DNA from: Neorhodopirellula lusitana
GTDB taxonomy: Bacteria; Planctomycetota; Planctomycetia; Pirellulales; Pirellulaceae
Assembly (NCBI RefSeq): GCF_900182915.1
Contig: NZ_FXUG01000002.1
Coordinates: forward strand, 582,791-646,790
Length of the DNA stretch: 64,000 nt
Direction of reading: 5' to 3'
The position numbers and the translations under genes are program-made. This document shows, in pieces, positions 56,308-64,000 of the stretch. Within the stretch, counting starts at the first letter, position 1. Each line of letters begins with the position of its first letter. The notes below the pieces were generated by a model, which worked only from the letters and a program-made list of their open reading frames with translations, was not told the DNA's origin and searched no databases.

Positions 56308-57363
56308 ATGAGCATTTCGTCACAACAAGATCGCTACCTTCGTCAGTCGCAATTCGCACGAATCGGCGAAGACGGTCAACAGCGAATTGAGCAGTCGAGA
56401 GTGGCCGTGTTGGGCTGTGGTGCGCTCGGTTCGGTTGCCGCCGAGTTGCTCGCTCGTGCCGGGGTGGGCACGCTTACCTTGATCGATCGCGACCTGGTCG
56501 AGTGGAGTAACCTGCAGCGGCAAAGCTTGTACGTCGAAGCCGATGCCATAGCGGCGTCAGCAAAAGCGGAAGCGGCTGCTGGACATTTACGAGCAATCAA
56601 TTCTTCGATCGACATTCGCGAACACGTGGTCGACATCACACCCGCCAACATTTCGCGACATCTCGCGGATAGTGACTTGGTCATCGATGCAACGGACAAT
56701 TTCCCGGTTCGCTTGTTGCTAAATGATTGGTCGCTGGAAAAGCAAATACCTTGGGTGCATGGTGGGTGCGTCGGCGCGTCTGGTCAGGTTCGATTATTCA
56801 CCGGCGATGCCCCTTGCTTCCGATGTTTGTTGCCCAGTGCGCCCGGCCCTGGCGAGACCGAAACCTGTGACACTGCCGGAGTGATCGGTCCGGCGACCCA
56901 CCTGATCGCAAGTCTGCAGGTGGCCGAAGCGTTGAAATGGCTATCCGGAAACCGCGACGCCGTTAGTCGGTCGGTGCAATCAATCGATCTCTGGCGAAAT
57001 CAAACCCACGCGATCTCGATTCCCGACGGCGGACGATCGGGATGTATTGCCTGCCAGAAACGGCAATACGACTATTTGTATCCGGCCACCGATCGTGACC
57101 AGCAAGCTGAATCGTTGTGTGGCCGCGATGCCGTTCAGATTCACGCTCGTCGACAGGGCGATGCGGACATGCAGATCGATTTTGACAAGATTGCGGTCGT
57201 TTGGGAAAAGGTTGCCACGGTTCAACGGACTCGCTTTTTTGTACGACTGCTTTTAAGTGAAGAACAATCAATCACGTTGTTTCGCGATGGACGCGCCGTC
57301 GTGAGCGGCGTTCGTGACATCCCACACGCACGCTCGCTTTATGATCGTTATGTCGGCTCATAA
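56308..57363 (+). CDS. ThiF/MoeB/HesA-family adenylyltransferase
   Basis: 351 residues starting at ATG 56308. The E1-like ATP-binding motif is VAVLGCGALGSVAAELLARAG, followed by LIDRDLVEWSNLQRQ and DLVIDATDNFPVR, all canonical. Zinc is bound by CFRC (near 171) and CIAC (near 249). The C-terminal ~100 residues (LCGRDAVQIH ... FRDGRAVVSGVRDIPHARSLYDRYVG) resemble the tail of ThiF/MoeB fusions. It adenylates the C-terminus of a ubiquitin-like sulfur carrier; thiamine and molybdopterin roles cannot be separated, and no thiS or moaD is adjacent. Confidence 0.9.
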   Translation: MSISSQQDRYLRQSQFARIGEDGQQRIEQSRVAVLGCGALGSVAAELLARAGVGTLTLIDRDLVEWSNLQRQSLYVEADAIAASAKAEAAAGHLRAINSSIDIREHVVDITPANISRHLADSDLVIDATDNFPVRLLLNDWSLEKQIPWVHGGCVGASGQVRLFTGDAPCFRCLLPSAPGPGETETCDTAGVIGPATHLIASLQVAEALKWLSGNRDAVSRSVQSIDLWRNQTHAISIPDGGRSGCIACQKRQYDYLYPATDRDQQAESLCGRDAVQIHARRQGDADMQIDFDKIAVVWEKVATVQRTRFFVRLLLSEEQSITLFRDGRAVVSGVRDIPHARSLYDRYVGS

Positions 57364-57396
57364 GCTGGGATCGCTGCGTCGGTTCATCAGCCAAGC

Positions 57397-58209
57397 TCAC
57401 TCAAAGCTTTCTTTTTCACTGGGGAAGCTGCCCTTTTTGACTTCCGCGATGTAATCCGACGCGGCTTGTTCGATCGCTTTGCCCACTTCGGCAAAGTTGC
57501 GAGTGAACTTGGGTGTGTACCCCGATGTCATTCCGAGGATGTCATGGGTAACAAGCACTTGGCCCGACACCTTGCCGCCTGCGCCGATTCCGATCGTGGG
57601 GACCTTCACTGCCGCGGTAATCGCTTCGGCGGCATCGGTGGAAACGCATTCGATCAAGACCGCGAACGCGCCAGCAGCCTCGGCGGCCTTGGCATCGGCC
57701 ACCAATTGTTCAATATCACGCTGAACTCGATATCCACCTTCGACATGGATGTTTTGCGGACGAAGTCCAACGTGTGCCATCACGGGAATGCCCGCGGTCA
57801 CCATCGCTGCGATTCGTCCAGCTTGTTCTGCGCCGCCTTCTAGCTTGATCGCCGAGCACTGGGTTTCTTGCAATACGCGTGCCCCGGCTTCGATGCTGCG
57901 ATTGATCTCAAGTTGTCCTTCAGGGAACGGCAAGTCCACCACGACCAGGGCACGCTTGGAAGCTCGGCCGACCATTTCGGCGTGGTAGATGATTTGGTCC
58001 ATCGTCACCGGCAAGGTGGTCTCATGACCCTGCACCACCATCCCAAGTGAATCGCCCACCAGCAACACATCGATGCCCGACCGGTCAAGCAATTGCGCAG
58101 TAGGGAAATCGTATGCGGTCAACATCGTGATCGCATCTTCGTTGTCTCGCATCCGCTGAAGGGTGCGAATGGTGATTCGTTTGACGCTCGTCTTGGAAGA
58201 ATCGCTCAT
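57397..58209 (-). CDS. panB: 3-methyl-2-oxobutanoate hydroxymethyltransferase
   Basis: 270 residues from ATG 58209. Landmarks are MLTAYDFPTAQLLDRSG, VLLVGDSLGMVVQGHETTLPV with the metal-binding Asp, VVDLPFPEG, AIKLEGG, VMAHVGLRPQ, and IGIGAGGKVSGQVLVTHD. It catalyses the first committed step of pantothenate synthesis, using methylene-tetrahydrofolate. It is convergent with the ThiF-like gene. Confidence 0.95.
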   Translation of the reverse strand: MSDSSKTSVKRITIRTLQRMRDNEDAITMLTAYDFPTAQLLDRSGIDVLLVGDSLGMVVQGHETTLPVTMDQIIYHAEMVGRASKRALVVVDLPFPEGQLEINRSIEAGARVLQETQCSAIKLEGGAEQAGRIAAMVTAGIPVMAHVGLRPQNIHVEGGYRVQRDIEQLVADAKAAEAAGAFAVLIECVSTDAAEAITAAVKVPTIGIGAGGKVSGQVLVTHDILGMTSGYTPKFTRNFAEVGKAIEQAASDYIAEVKKGSFPSEKESFE

Positions 58210-59227
58210 GGGGGACTTGCTGGGTGGGTGATGGAGTGGTCCGTCGATTGCGGCTGGGTTTGCCGGCGTCGGCAAGCATAACGGATCGTCGCTCCATACG
58301 AACCCACCACCCCCGTTCCGGTCCCCGTGACTTATCTAAGATCGGGACGCGCTGGCTTTCCTGAAACGTCCTCCTTAGCCCGGACGCACCCTTTGCTCAG
58401 GGGGGCGGTTTTGCGAGCCGGCACGTTTTGTGAGCCGGGAACGGTTCCGTCGGCCATCCGTCATCGTTCCGCAACGCTCTCTTTATCGTCCACTCGCTTT
58501 CATGGGCTGATTGCAAAGCGGTTTCGCCACGCGGGATTGTTGCGGCTTACCGTCGGAGGAGTACGAACGGTCAAGAGCCGATTTGAAGGTCTGGGGGAAC
58601 TTGCGTGGGCGTCCTCTTTTTCTCGATGTTGACTCCAGGTTGTACTTTCGCAAGGTGAATTCGATCTGTCCCGTGTCTTTGAAAGGTTGGCTTCGGCGAA
58701 TGGCCTGGCGAAGTGATTCGTCTTCCTTTTCGCCGGTCGGTCAATTCACGTGTTCAGTCCATCTTGCCATTCGAGGAAGTGGCCAAGGTGCAAGTTTGAC
58801 GCCTCGCTTTCCACCTCGCCAAAGATGCCCATCGCCTGCGGAATGCGAATACGCATGATGCCGAGGCGTGTGGTTCATTATTATTCAATGCATCAAACGA
58901 CTCAATACACCTTCCACTCGTGGGGAAAGAACCAGTTGCCAATGGTTGTTCTTCCATTGGTAGGCAATCAAGTCAACGGGATGCTTTTGAAGTCATTCAC
59001 CAATCGCTCGCTCGAACGCTTCCTGACCGACCTTCTTGTGGAGGGTCTCCAGTCGCCCACTTCCCCGGTGCAGAGAATGGTAATCTCACCGGCAGCATCA
59101 GCGGGTGGCGGTCAGGGCATCGTTTTGGTTCCTTGGAAAGCAGTTTCCAGAAAGATGACGACGGAAAACTACTCCGTTGACCAAAATGACACCCCCGTGA
59201 TTACTTTCCAAAGTCTAGAGACTGCGG
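58210..59227. other. Gene-poor region
   Basis: About 1 kb. Several overlapping frames are open but none has protein-like composition or a ribosome site. The right part contains the first copy of a direct repeat (58590-58860). Confidence 0.55.
58590..58860 (+). repeat. Degenerate direct repeat, copy 1
   Basis: Matches copy 2 at 60151-60424 over about 270 bases in the same orientation, roughly three quarters identical by eye. The longest shared word is TTGACTCCAGGTTGT (58629-58643). Other shared blocks are AACTTGCGTG and GCTTTCCACCTC. Confidence 0.8.
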
Positions 59228-59857
59228 CTACTCCGCGATCGGATCAACGGAGATGACCGTAGAACCATCCGGCAGCACCATTCCTGGACGCAAGTCCGCA
59301 GTCGCTGGGTCAATCGGCGCATTCGTGGTTGCTGAAACGGAACTGCTTCCATAGCCGGCTTGATATTCTGTGCTCAAAGGAGCCATATAAGTCGCCGATG
59401 GAACCGCGTAAGTTGTCGACGGGTAGCTTGAATAGCCGCGGTAGCCAAACGAGTAACTGGAGGCATTTGGATAGCCGAAGCCCAGACTGTTGTAACCCAT
59501 TCCATAGCCGCCGTAGCCGTATCCATAGGGATAGCCACCACCGATCGACAAGCTCAAACCGGGGCGAGAGTATCGGTAAGAAGACCCGAAGTTGGAGTGG
59601 TTACGGCCCGGATGACCGCTGTGTGAAACGCCCGGCGAACCGCCGCCCCTGTGAAAGCTGCCGCCACGCACGGGCCCGCCACCCATGTGAGCGCTCCCAC
59701 GGCCCGGGCTTCCTCCTGCGTGACCACCTCCTGCGTGGCCGCCTCCACCGTGGCCGCCTCCACCTCCATGATGTTGAGCCATGGCAACCGATGTCCCCGA
59801 GGCGTAAAGGATGAACATAGACGCGAACAAACCTAGTCGAAGGCTTTGCAAGAACAT
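59228..59857 (-). CDS. Secreted Gly/His/Tyr/Ser-rich protein
   Basis: 209 residues from ATG 59857, with AGGAGA seven bases upstream. A signal peptide (LRLGLFASMFILYASGTSVAMA) precedes a His/Gly tract (HHGGGGGHGGGGHAGG), which may bind metal. A Gly/Tyr region follows (YPYGYGYGGYGMGYNSLGFGY), and the C-terminus is more ordered: PATADLRPGMVLPDGSTVISVDP. No family recognised. It lies between two copies of a direct repeat. Confidence 0.75.
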   Translation of the reverse strand: MFLQSLRLGLFASMFILYASGTSVAMAQHHGGGGGHGGGGHAGGGHAGGSPGRGSAHMGGGPVRGGSFHRGGGSPGVSHSGHPGRNHSNFGSSYRYSRPGLSLSIGGGYPYGYGYGGYGMGYNSLGFGYPNASSYSFGYRGYSSYPSTTYAVPSATYMAPLSTEYQAGYGSSSVSATTNAPIDPATADLRPGMVLPDGSTVISVDPIAE

Positions 59858-60451
59858 GGGAAGTCTCCTCTGCGAATCACGCAGTGCAAATGGGATCGGT
59901 AACGCATCACCGGAAGATGGTCCGGTCGAACCGTTAGCCAAAGTCACCAGACGCTCTGGATGCAGCAATCAGCTTTCCAAGCCTGGTTAACGTGCTTACC
60001 CAGTGCATATGTCGTACCATTGACGAAGCAGCCGCCCAACTGAAAGACAATGGAGCGATCTGGTCCGTAACGGCTAGTTCTAGCTGGCTGGGCATTCGCT
60101 GGCAGTGCCAGAATCGGGCGGGGCAAAAGGGGCACCAACCTATTGGGAGTTCTGGGAGAACTTGCGTGAGCACCCTCTCTTTCTCAAGCTTGACTCCAGG
60201 TTGTGCTTTCAAGCTGCGGATTCAACCTATTCTATGTCTCTATAAGGTTGACTTTGGCGAATGGCTCGCCGAGGTGGCTCCTGCTCCTTTTGGCCGAGCG
60301 GTCGAGTGACCCGTTCAGCCCATTTTGGCAATCGAGGAATTGGCCGAGGTGCCAGTTTGACAGCGTGCTTTCCACCTCACCAATGATGCAAGCTACCGAA
60401 TATCGTATGCGACCGTTGATCGTCATTGCGAGATACGCTGCAAGGCGTTGC
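59858..60451. other. Intergenic region carrying repeat copy 2
   Basis: 594 bases. Nothing gene-like outside the repeat at 60151-60424. Confidence 0.5.
60151..60424 (+). repeat. Degenerate direct repeat, copy 2
   Basis: Counterpart of 58590-58860, same orientation, with TTGACTCCAGGTTGT at 60190-60204. On the reverse strand both copies keep a short similar reading (GEVESTLSNWHLGQFLD against GEVESEASNLHLGHFLE), but the frames are short and interrupted elsewhere. Confidence 0.8.
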
Positions 60452-61297
60452 TTACTTCTGGGGGGGCGCCGGGAGGGATTCTTTGGTCTTCTGAATTGCG
60501 GTTGGGATGTCAGTGCAGGCGACATCAAGGCCCAGGCCTATCGCGAGGTAGTAGTCCTCGACTCGGTGACCGGGCCAGCCGTTGACTTTGTAGCCTAGTT
60601 CTTGAGCCTTCTTCACCATGTCGCGTGAGGTGCCGGTGATTCGGCAGGCGATATGCGTTGCTTGCAGACGTTTGGCTCGCTCGATGAATTCTTCGGAGAG
60701 CGGTTGGCTGGCGATGATCGCAGTCGGCCAATCGGCATCGAGTTGTCGCATCGTGACCAGAGGACGCTCGTCAAAGGAGGTGAAGAGGTAGTCCGATCCT
60801 GCCGGTTTGTACTGCTTGGCAAACGCATGCAGTTTCTGGCAATACTCGGCGACCCGTGCATCAGGATACAAATCCTTGTTCTTGGTCTTCATCTCCAGTT
60901 CCAAGTACACGCCCGGCTTGTCTTCGAAGTACTGCAGGAATTCTTCGAGCAACAGAAACGATTGGCCTTGTTTGGTTCGCACGCTGTTTAGTTCAGACGC
61001 TAGCTTGTTTTCAACTGGGCCGCTGGCATCATGCGTTCGGTCGAGGGTGTCGTCGTGCAGTAAAACCAATACGCCATCCTTGGTCATCCGGATGTCGGTT
61101 TCGAACCCCCGAATGCCTCGCTCGTAACAAGCCTGAAAGCCCTCCATGGTGTTCTCTTCGTACTCATGAGCGCCGCCACGATGGGCCAGAATCAAAGGCA
61201 ACTGAGCCGTGTCATCCGCGTGGCAGTTCCAGCTCAACGTCAGCCCGGCAAGCAGTTGGCACATCAACACACAACGGAACATCAGCATCCGATTCAT
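60452..61297 (-). CDS. Secreted glycerophosphodiester phosphodiesterase
   Basis: 281 residues with a signal peptide (FRCVLMCQLLAGLTLSWNCHA). The GDPD TIM-barrel motifs are complete: LILAHRGGAHEYEENTMEGF with His-Arg and Glu-Asn, GFETDIRMTKDGVLVLLHDDTLDR with the metal-binding Glu/Asp and second His, and YLELEMKTKN. It should release sn-glycerol-3-phosphate or a related sugar-alcohol phosphate outside the cytoplasm. Confidence 0.92.
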   Translation of the reverse strand: MNRMLMFRCVLMCQLLAGLTLSWNCHADDTAQLPLILAHRGGAHEYEENTMEGFQACYERGIRGFETDIRMTKDGVLVLLHDDTLDRTHDASGPVENKLASELNSVRTKQGQSFLLLEEFLQYFEDKPGVYLELEMKTKNKDLYPDARVAEYCQKLHAFAKQYKPAGSDYLFTSFDERPLVTMRQLDADWPTAIIASQPLSEEFIERAKRLQATHIACRITGTSRDMVKKAQELGYKVNGWPGHRVEDYYLAIGLGLDVACTDIPTAIQKTKESLPAPPQK

Positions 61298-61644
61298 TTC
61301 AATAGGACGAGGGGAGAAGTTTGATCGCGAACCAAAATCTAGCTTGCATGAGGAGACGGGTTCAACCGGTTCGATCGGAGTTCAGCGTCGTAAAACGCGG
61401 CACCCTTGGATGAAGTCTTGATGAAGAACGTTGATCCAGTGTGGCATAGGCCTCCGGCTTGTGGTTGGCATGGAAGGGAATGGTCCATCACGTGCTGGAA
61501 GCTGAAGCCACTGGAAGCGGGATGCTGGTGGATTGCTTTTCACCGCACGGGTGAGCTGGCCGGCGGGGGCGGATGACCGAGGCCGCGATCGAGGGAGACA
61601 TGCAACCATGGCAAATCAGTTTCTAGCCAACGCTCACGACCGTC

Positions 61645-61893
61645 TTGGACAGGTCGCTGGTGCAGCAGTTGATCAGCATCGCTAGTGAATTGTGCAACGT
61701 GTTGCACCACTGTTGCTTGGAGCATGGGGTTGGTAAACGACTGGACCGCTACGAACCCAGGGTGCTTGAGCGACGACCTAAGAAAGACAAGCGGATGCAG
61801 AAACCTCGGCATGAATGCAAACTCGATGGGCCCTATGGCTTAGGTGGACTAAATGCCATTCGTGCGGGGCACCTTTTCACAAGCTTCCAATAG
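61645..61893 (+). pseudogene. Remnant of an IS4-family transposase C-terminus
   Basis: The 82-codon frame reads HGVGKRLDRYEPRVLERRPKK then KRMQKPRHECK. This matches the conserved C-terminal pattern of IS4-type transposases (VGNRPxRxEPRxxKRRPK ... KPRxEAK). An in-frame TAG at 61624 precedes it, and no catalytic DDE part is present, so it is a decayed tail only. One arm of an inverted repeat lies inside its 3' end. Confidence 0.55.
61854..61877 (+). repeat. Left arm of a 24-bp inverted repeat
   Basis: The arm starts TGCCATTCGTGC and ends CACCTTTT. It matches the reverse complement of 63741-63764 at 21 of 24 positions. It lies at the end of the transposase remnant. Confidence 0.75.
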
Positions 61894-62005
61894 AAAGCGA
61901 GGCAGCCTTGATGTCGTCGCCTAGCCAGTTGTGCGACAATGATTTCGCGTTCCCGAATCAAGCCAACGGCACTTCGACTACGACTCCAGGCAGCGAAAAA
62001 TCCCC

Positions 62006-63652
62006 ATGAAATGTTTTCTTGCACTATGCGTTTTGGTGTTCTCGATCTCGATCTCGACCTCAGCCGCGGCCGTCGAATTGGATCTGCCCGCCGTGTTCTC
62101 CGACCACATGGTGTTGCAGCGAGAGATGGACGTGCCGGTTTGGGGCAAAGCCGATGCAGACGCCACGGTGGAAGTTTCGTTTGCCGGACAGATTGTTAAA
62201 ACTCAATCCGACGAAGCGGGAAATTGGCGACTGAAGCTCAGTCCGATGGAGGCGTCGGCTGAGTCTCGTGTCTTAGCAATTAAGGTCACTCAGGGTGATG
62301 ATCAGATCGAACACACCATCCAGGATGTGCTGGTAGGCGAAGTTTGGCTCAGCGGCGGGCAATCTAACATGTATCGTCCTTTCCGCATGTTGGTCGGCGA
62401 CGCCAATCAAAAAGACCATCAACCGATTGTCGAGTATCTGCGTAACGAGGCAGCCACAGCCAACGATCCGTTGCTACGCCAGTTTCGCAGCGGCCCTGAT
62501 ATGAATGTGGACGATCCTCAATTTAAGGGCCGCGGCAGTTGGTCAAAAGCGGTTGCTGGCGATGTTAACGAATTCTCCGGCACCGCGTATTTCTTTGCTC
62601 GCGAACTGCGGCGCGAACTGGATGTGCCCGTGGCGTTTCTGAGCTGTAATCTTGGCGGAACACTTATTGAAGCATGGATGCCCCGCGGAGCATTTGAGAC
62701 CTCTTCCACTTCCCAGGAATATTACCGCAGCCAGATCGCCCAACATCAGGACGCGGTGAGGCTCTGGGACGAAAACCAGTCGCGTGCGGACTACAAGAAC
62801 GCACTGGAAGTTTGGAAGAAAAGAAAAGCCGAAGGCAAGAAAGTTGGTCGCGAACCTCGCCGACCCGTGGCCCCCGCCAAAGACAAAAGCCTGCCCTGTA
62901 CGCTCTACAATGGCATCATTCACCCGGTGGCGACCTACGGCATCCGCGGGTTCCTTTGGTACCAAGGCGAAAGCAACTCAAATCACTTCCCCCAAGAGTA
63001 CGGCAACCGGATGGTCGCACTCATCACGAGTTGGCGCAAAGCTTGGGGCCAAGATGATTTGTTCTTTCTCTGGTGTCAGCTGGCATCCTACAAGCCCGTG
63101 AACGACCAGCCGGTCGGTGATGAAGTTGGCCAAGCGCTTGTCAAAGACGGCCAACGCTATGCGTTAAAGCTTCCCAACACCGGCATGGCAGTCCTCAACG
63201 ATGTTGGCGACGCCACCGACGTACACCCCAAAAATAAAATTGATGCAGGCAAACGTCTTTCTCTGTGGGCACTTAACAAAGCGTATGGCAAAAAAGACAT
63301 CGTATTTAGCGGCCCGCTCTTCCGAGACTCCCGAATTGAAAGTGACAAAGTCGTCATCACATTCGACCACGCCCACGGCGGTCTTATGACAGGAAAAAAA
63401 TATCTGATGGACCCGGTCGTAGAAACGAATGAGCCACTGGAGCAGTTCCAAATCTGTGGCGACGACAACCAGTGGGTCTGGGCAAAGGCCAAAATCACCG
63501 GCCCGGATAGCGTGACCGTATGGCATCCTCAAATCAAGCAACCCACCGAAGTCCGCTATGCTTGGGCCGCCAACGCCGATCATGCCAATCTGTACAACAA
63601 GGCGGGCCTTCCGGCTTCGATGTTCAAGACGAACGCGCGACAAGCCAAGTGA
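62006..63652 (+). CDS. Secreted sialate O-acetylesterase-like SGNH enzyme
   Basis: 548 residues with a signal peptide (MKCFLALCVLVFSISISTSA). It opens with the typical LDLPAVFSDHMVLQREMDVPVWG beta-domain. The SGNH block has Ser120 in GEVWLSGGQSNM, FLSCNLGGTLIEAWMP, GFLWYQGESNS, and the Asp/His pair in DVGDATDVHPKNK. These enzymes remove acetyl groups from sialic acid or, in planctomycetes, from other acetylated polysaccharides. The gene is flanked by a 24-bp inverted repeat and sits next to a transposase remnant, so transfer is possible. Confidence 0.9.
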   Translation: MKCFLALCVLVFSISISTSAAAVELDLPAVFSDHMVLQREMDVPVWGKADADATVEVSFAGQIVKTQSDEAGNWRLKLSPMEASAESRVLAIKVTQGDDQIEHTIQDVLVGEVWLSGGQSNMYRPFRMLVGDANQKDHQPIVEYLRNEAATANDPLLRQFRSGPDMNVDDPQFKGRGSWSKAVAGDVNEFSGTAYFFARELRRELDVPVAFLSCNLGGTLIEAWMPRGAFETSSTSQEYYRSQIAQHQDAVRLWDENQSRADYKNALEVWKKRKAEGKKVGREPRRPVAPAKDKSLPCTLYNGIIHPVATYGIRGFLWYQGESNSNHFPQEYGNRMVALITSWRKAWGQDDLFFLWCQLASYKPVNDQPVGDEVGQALVKDGQRYALKLPNTGMAVLNDVGDATDVHPKNKIDAGKRLSLWALNKAYGKKDIVFSGPLFRDSRIESDKVVITFDHAHGGLMTGKKYLMDPVVETNEPLEQFQICGDDNQWVWAKAKITGPDSVTVWHPQIKQPTEVRYAWAANADHANLYNKAGLPASMFKTNARQAK

Positions 63653-63945
63653 AATTGAATCACGAATGCCACCAACATTCGACGAGTTCCGCAGCGGAAT
63701 CTTGCGTTTCTATTTCTTCTAACCCGCCTGCCCTCGCAAAAAAAGGTGTCCGGTACGAATGGCACGGGCTTAAGCTGCCCTGATCTAGATGCAGGGCCTT
63801 TTGGGTGCGTGGTCAACTACCGGTAGTGATAGCAAATACTCGTATGCGTTCGATAGCATTTTGAGTGCCGGGTGTGATTTGAAATCACGGTGAAGCTCCG
63901 TTGAAATAGTGGTTATCTACATCACGTTTCTCAGGAGGCCTCACC
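63653..63945. other. Short intergenic region with repeat arm
   Basis: 293 bases containing the right arm of the inverted repeat and the ribosome site of the last gene. No other feature seen. Confidence 0.5.
63741..63764 (-). repeat. Right arm of a 24-bp inverted repeat
   Basis: Begins AAAAGGTGTCCGG on the plus strand and ends ACGAATGGCA; its reverse complement pairs with 61854-61877. It lies 88 bases past the esterase stop codon. Confidence 0.75.
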
Positions 63946-64000
63946 GTGAACAATCAGTTTAACGACTCAATCGCAGGCGTTCAAAGCAAACTAAAATCAG
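63946..64000 (+). CDS. Start of an unidentified gene cut by the window edge
   Basis: GTG at 63946 is preceded by a perfect AGGAGG at 63933-63938 with seven bases of spacing. Eighteen codons are visible (MNNQFNDSIAGVQSKLKS). Too short to assign. Confidence 0.6.
   Translation, partial: MNNQFNDSIAGVQSKLKS

Larger units (their letters stand above)
61298..62005. other. Intergenic region with transposase remnant
   Basis: About 700 bases between divergent genes. Apart from the transposase-like fragment and the inverted-repeat arm it holds nothing recognised. Confidence 0.5.

Noticed and set aside
58750..59256. 168-codon frame in the gene-poor region
   Set aside because: It covers part of repeat copy 1, is not kept open in copy 2, overlaps the end of the secreted protein gene and has no ribosome site.

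Overview
This window looks like chromosomal DNA of a planctomycete of the Pirellulaceae (Rhodopirellula-like). The inference rests on gene content: secreted Cys-rich and Gly-rich proteins of low complexity, a large Ser/Thr kinase with a transmembrane segment and a long extracytoplasmic half, formaldehyde-activating enzyme plus a methylene-tetrahydromethanopterin dehydrogenase, futalosine-route menaquinone synthesis (MqnD), frequent TTG/GTG starts, and scattered single genes of central metabolism rather than long operons. No database was searched; all assignments are from motifs and remembered family features.

Layout. 1-3.5 kb: 3' part of a long proline-rich planctomycete protein and a SprT-like metallopeptidase. 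3.5-8 kb: Cys-rich lipoprotein, trpB with a coupled O-methyltransferase-like gene, and bpt. 8-14 kb: a lactate/malate dehydrogenase-like protein, PolX, and sucC-sucD. 13.8-16.4 kb: a decaying Ton/Tol-type module (exbB with two in-frame stops and a frameshift, intact exbD, frameshifted membrane coiled-coil gene) that collides head-on with a short zinc-ribbon gene. 17-23.4 kb: a secreted SGNH hydrolase, then a compact lipid/polyketide-like locus made of two CrtI-like FAD oxidoreductases, a small membrane protein, a ketosynthase and an acyl carrier protein. 23.7-35.3 kb: Cys-rich secreted protein, lipoprotein, GT9 heptosyltransferase, DUF4112 protein, 6-phosphogluconolactonase, ABC-F ATPase, sucA, RluA-type pseudouridine synthase, small c-type haem protein. 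35.4-45.9 kb: kinase, dapB-mqnD with overlapping ends, FMN-type glutamate synthase-like protein, GT-C membrane protein, pyruvate-decarboxylase-like enzyme. 46-54 kb: secreted protein, voltage-sensor-like membrane protein, larC, and tetrahydromethanopterin C1 genes (mtd, fae, ATP-grasp). 54-58 kb: pyruvate kinase, RNase P RNA, ThiF/MoeB-like enzyme, panB. 58-64 kb: a gene-poor, repeat-bearing stretch with a Gly/His-rich secreted protein, a glycerophosphodiesterase, a transposase remnant and a sialate O-acetylesterase bracketed by a 24-bp inverted repeat.

How the genes work together. sucA, sucC and sucD cover 2-oxoglutarate to succinate. pyk, the decarboxylase and the lactate/malate dehydrogenase sit at the pyruvate node. 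mtd and fae form part of a tetrahydromethanopterin formaldehyde-oxidation or detoxification branch. dapB, trpB, panB and mqnD are biosynthetic. The most promising undescribed element is the 17.9-23.4 kb ketosynthase/ACP/double-desaturase locus. The clearest evolutionary observation is the partly inactivated exbB-exbD module.
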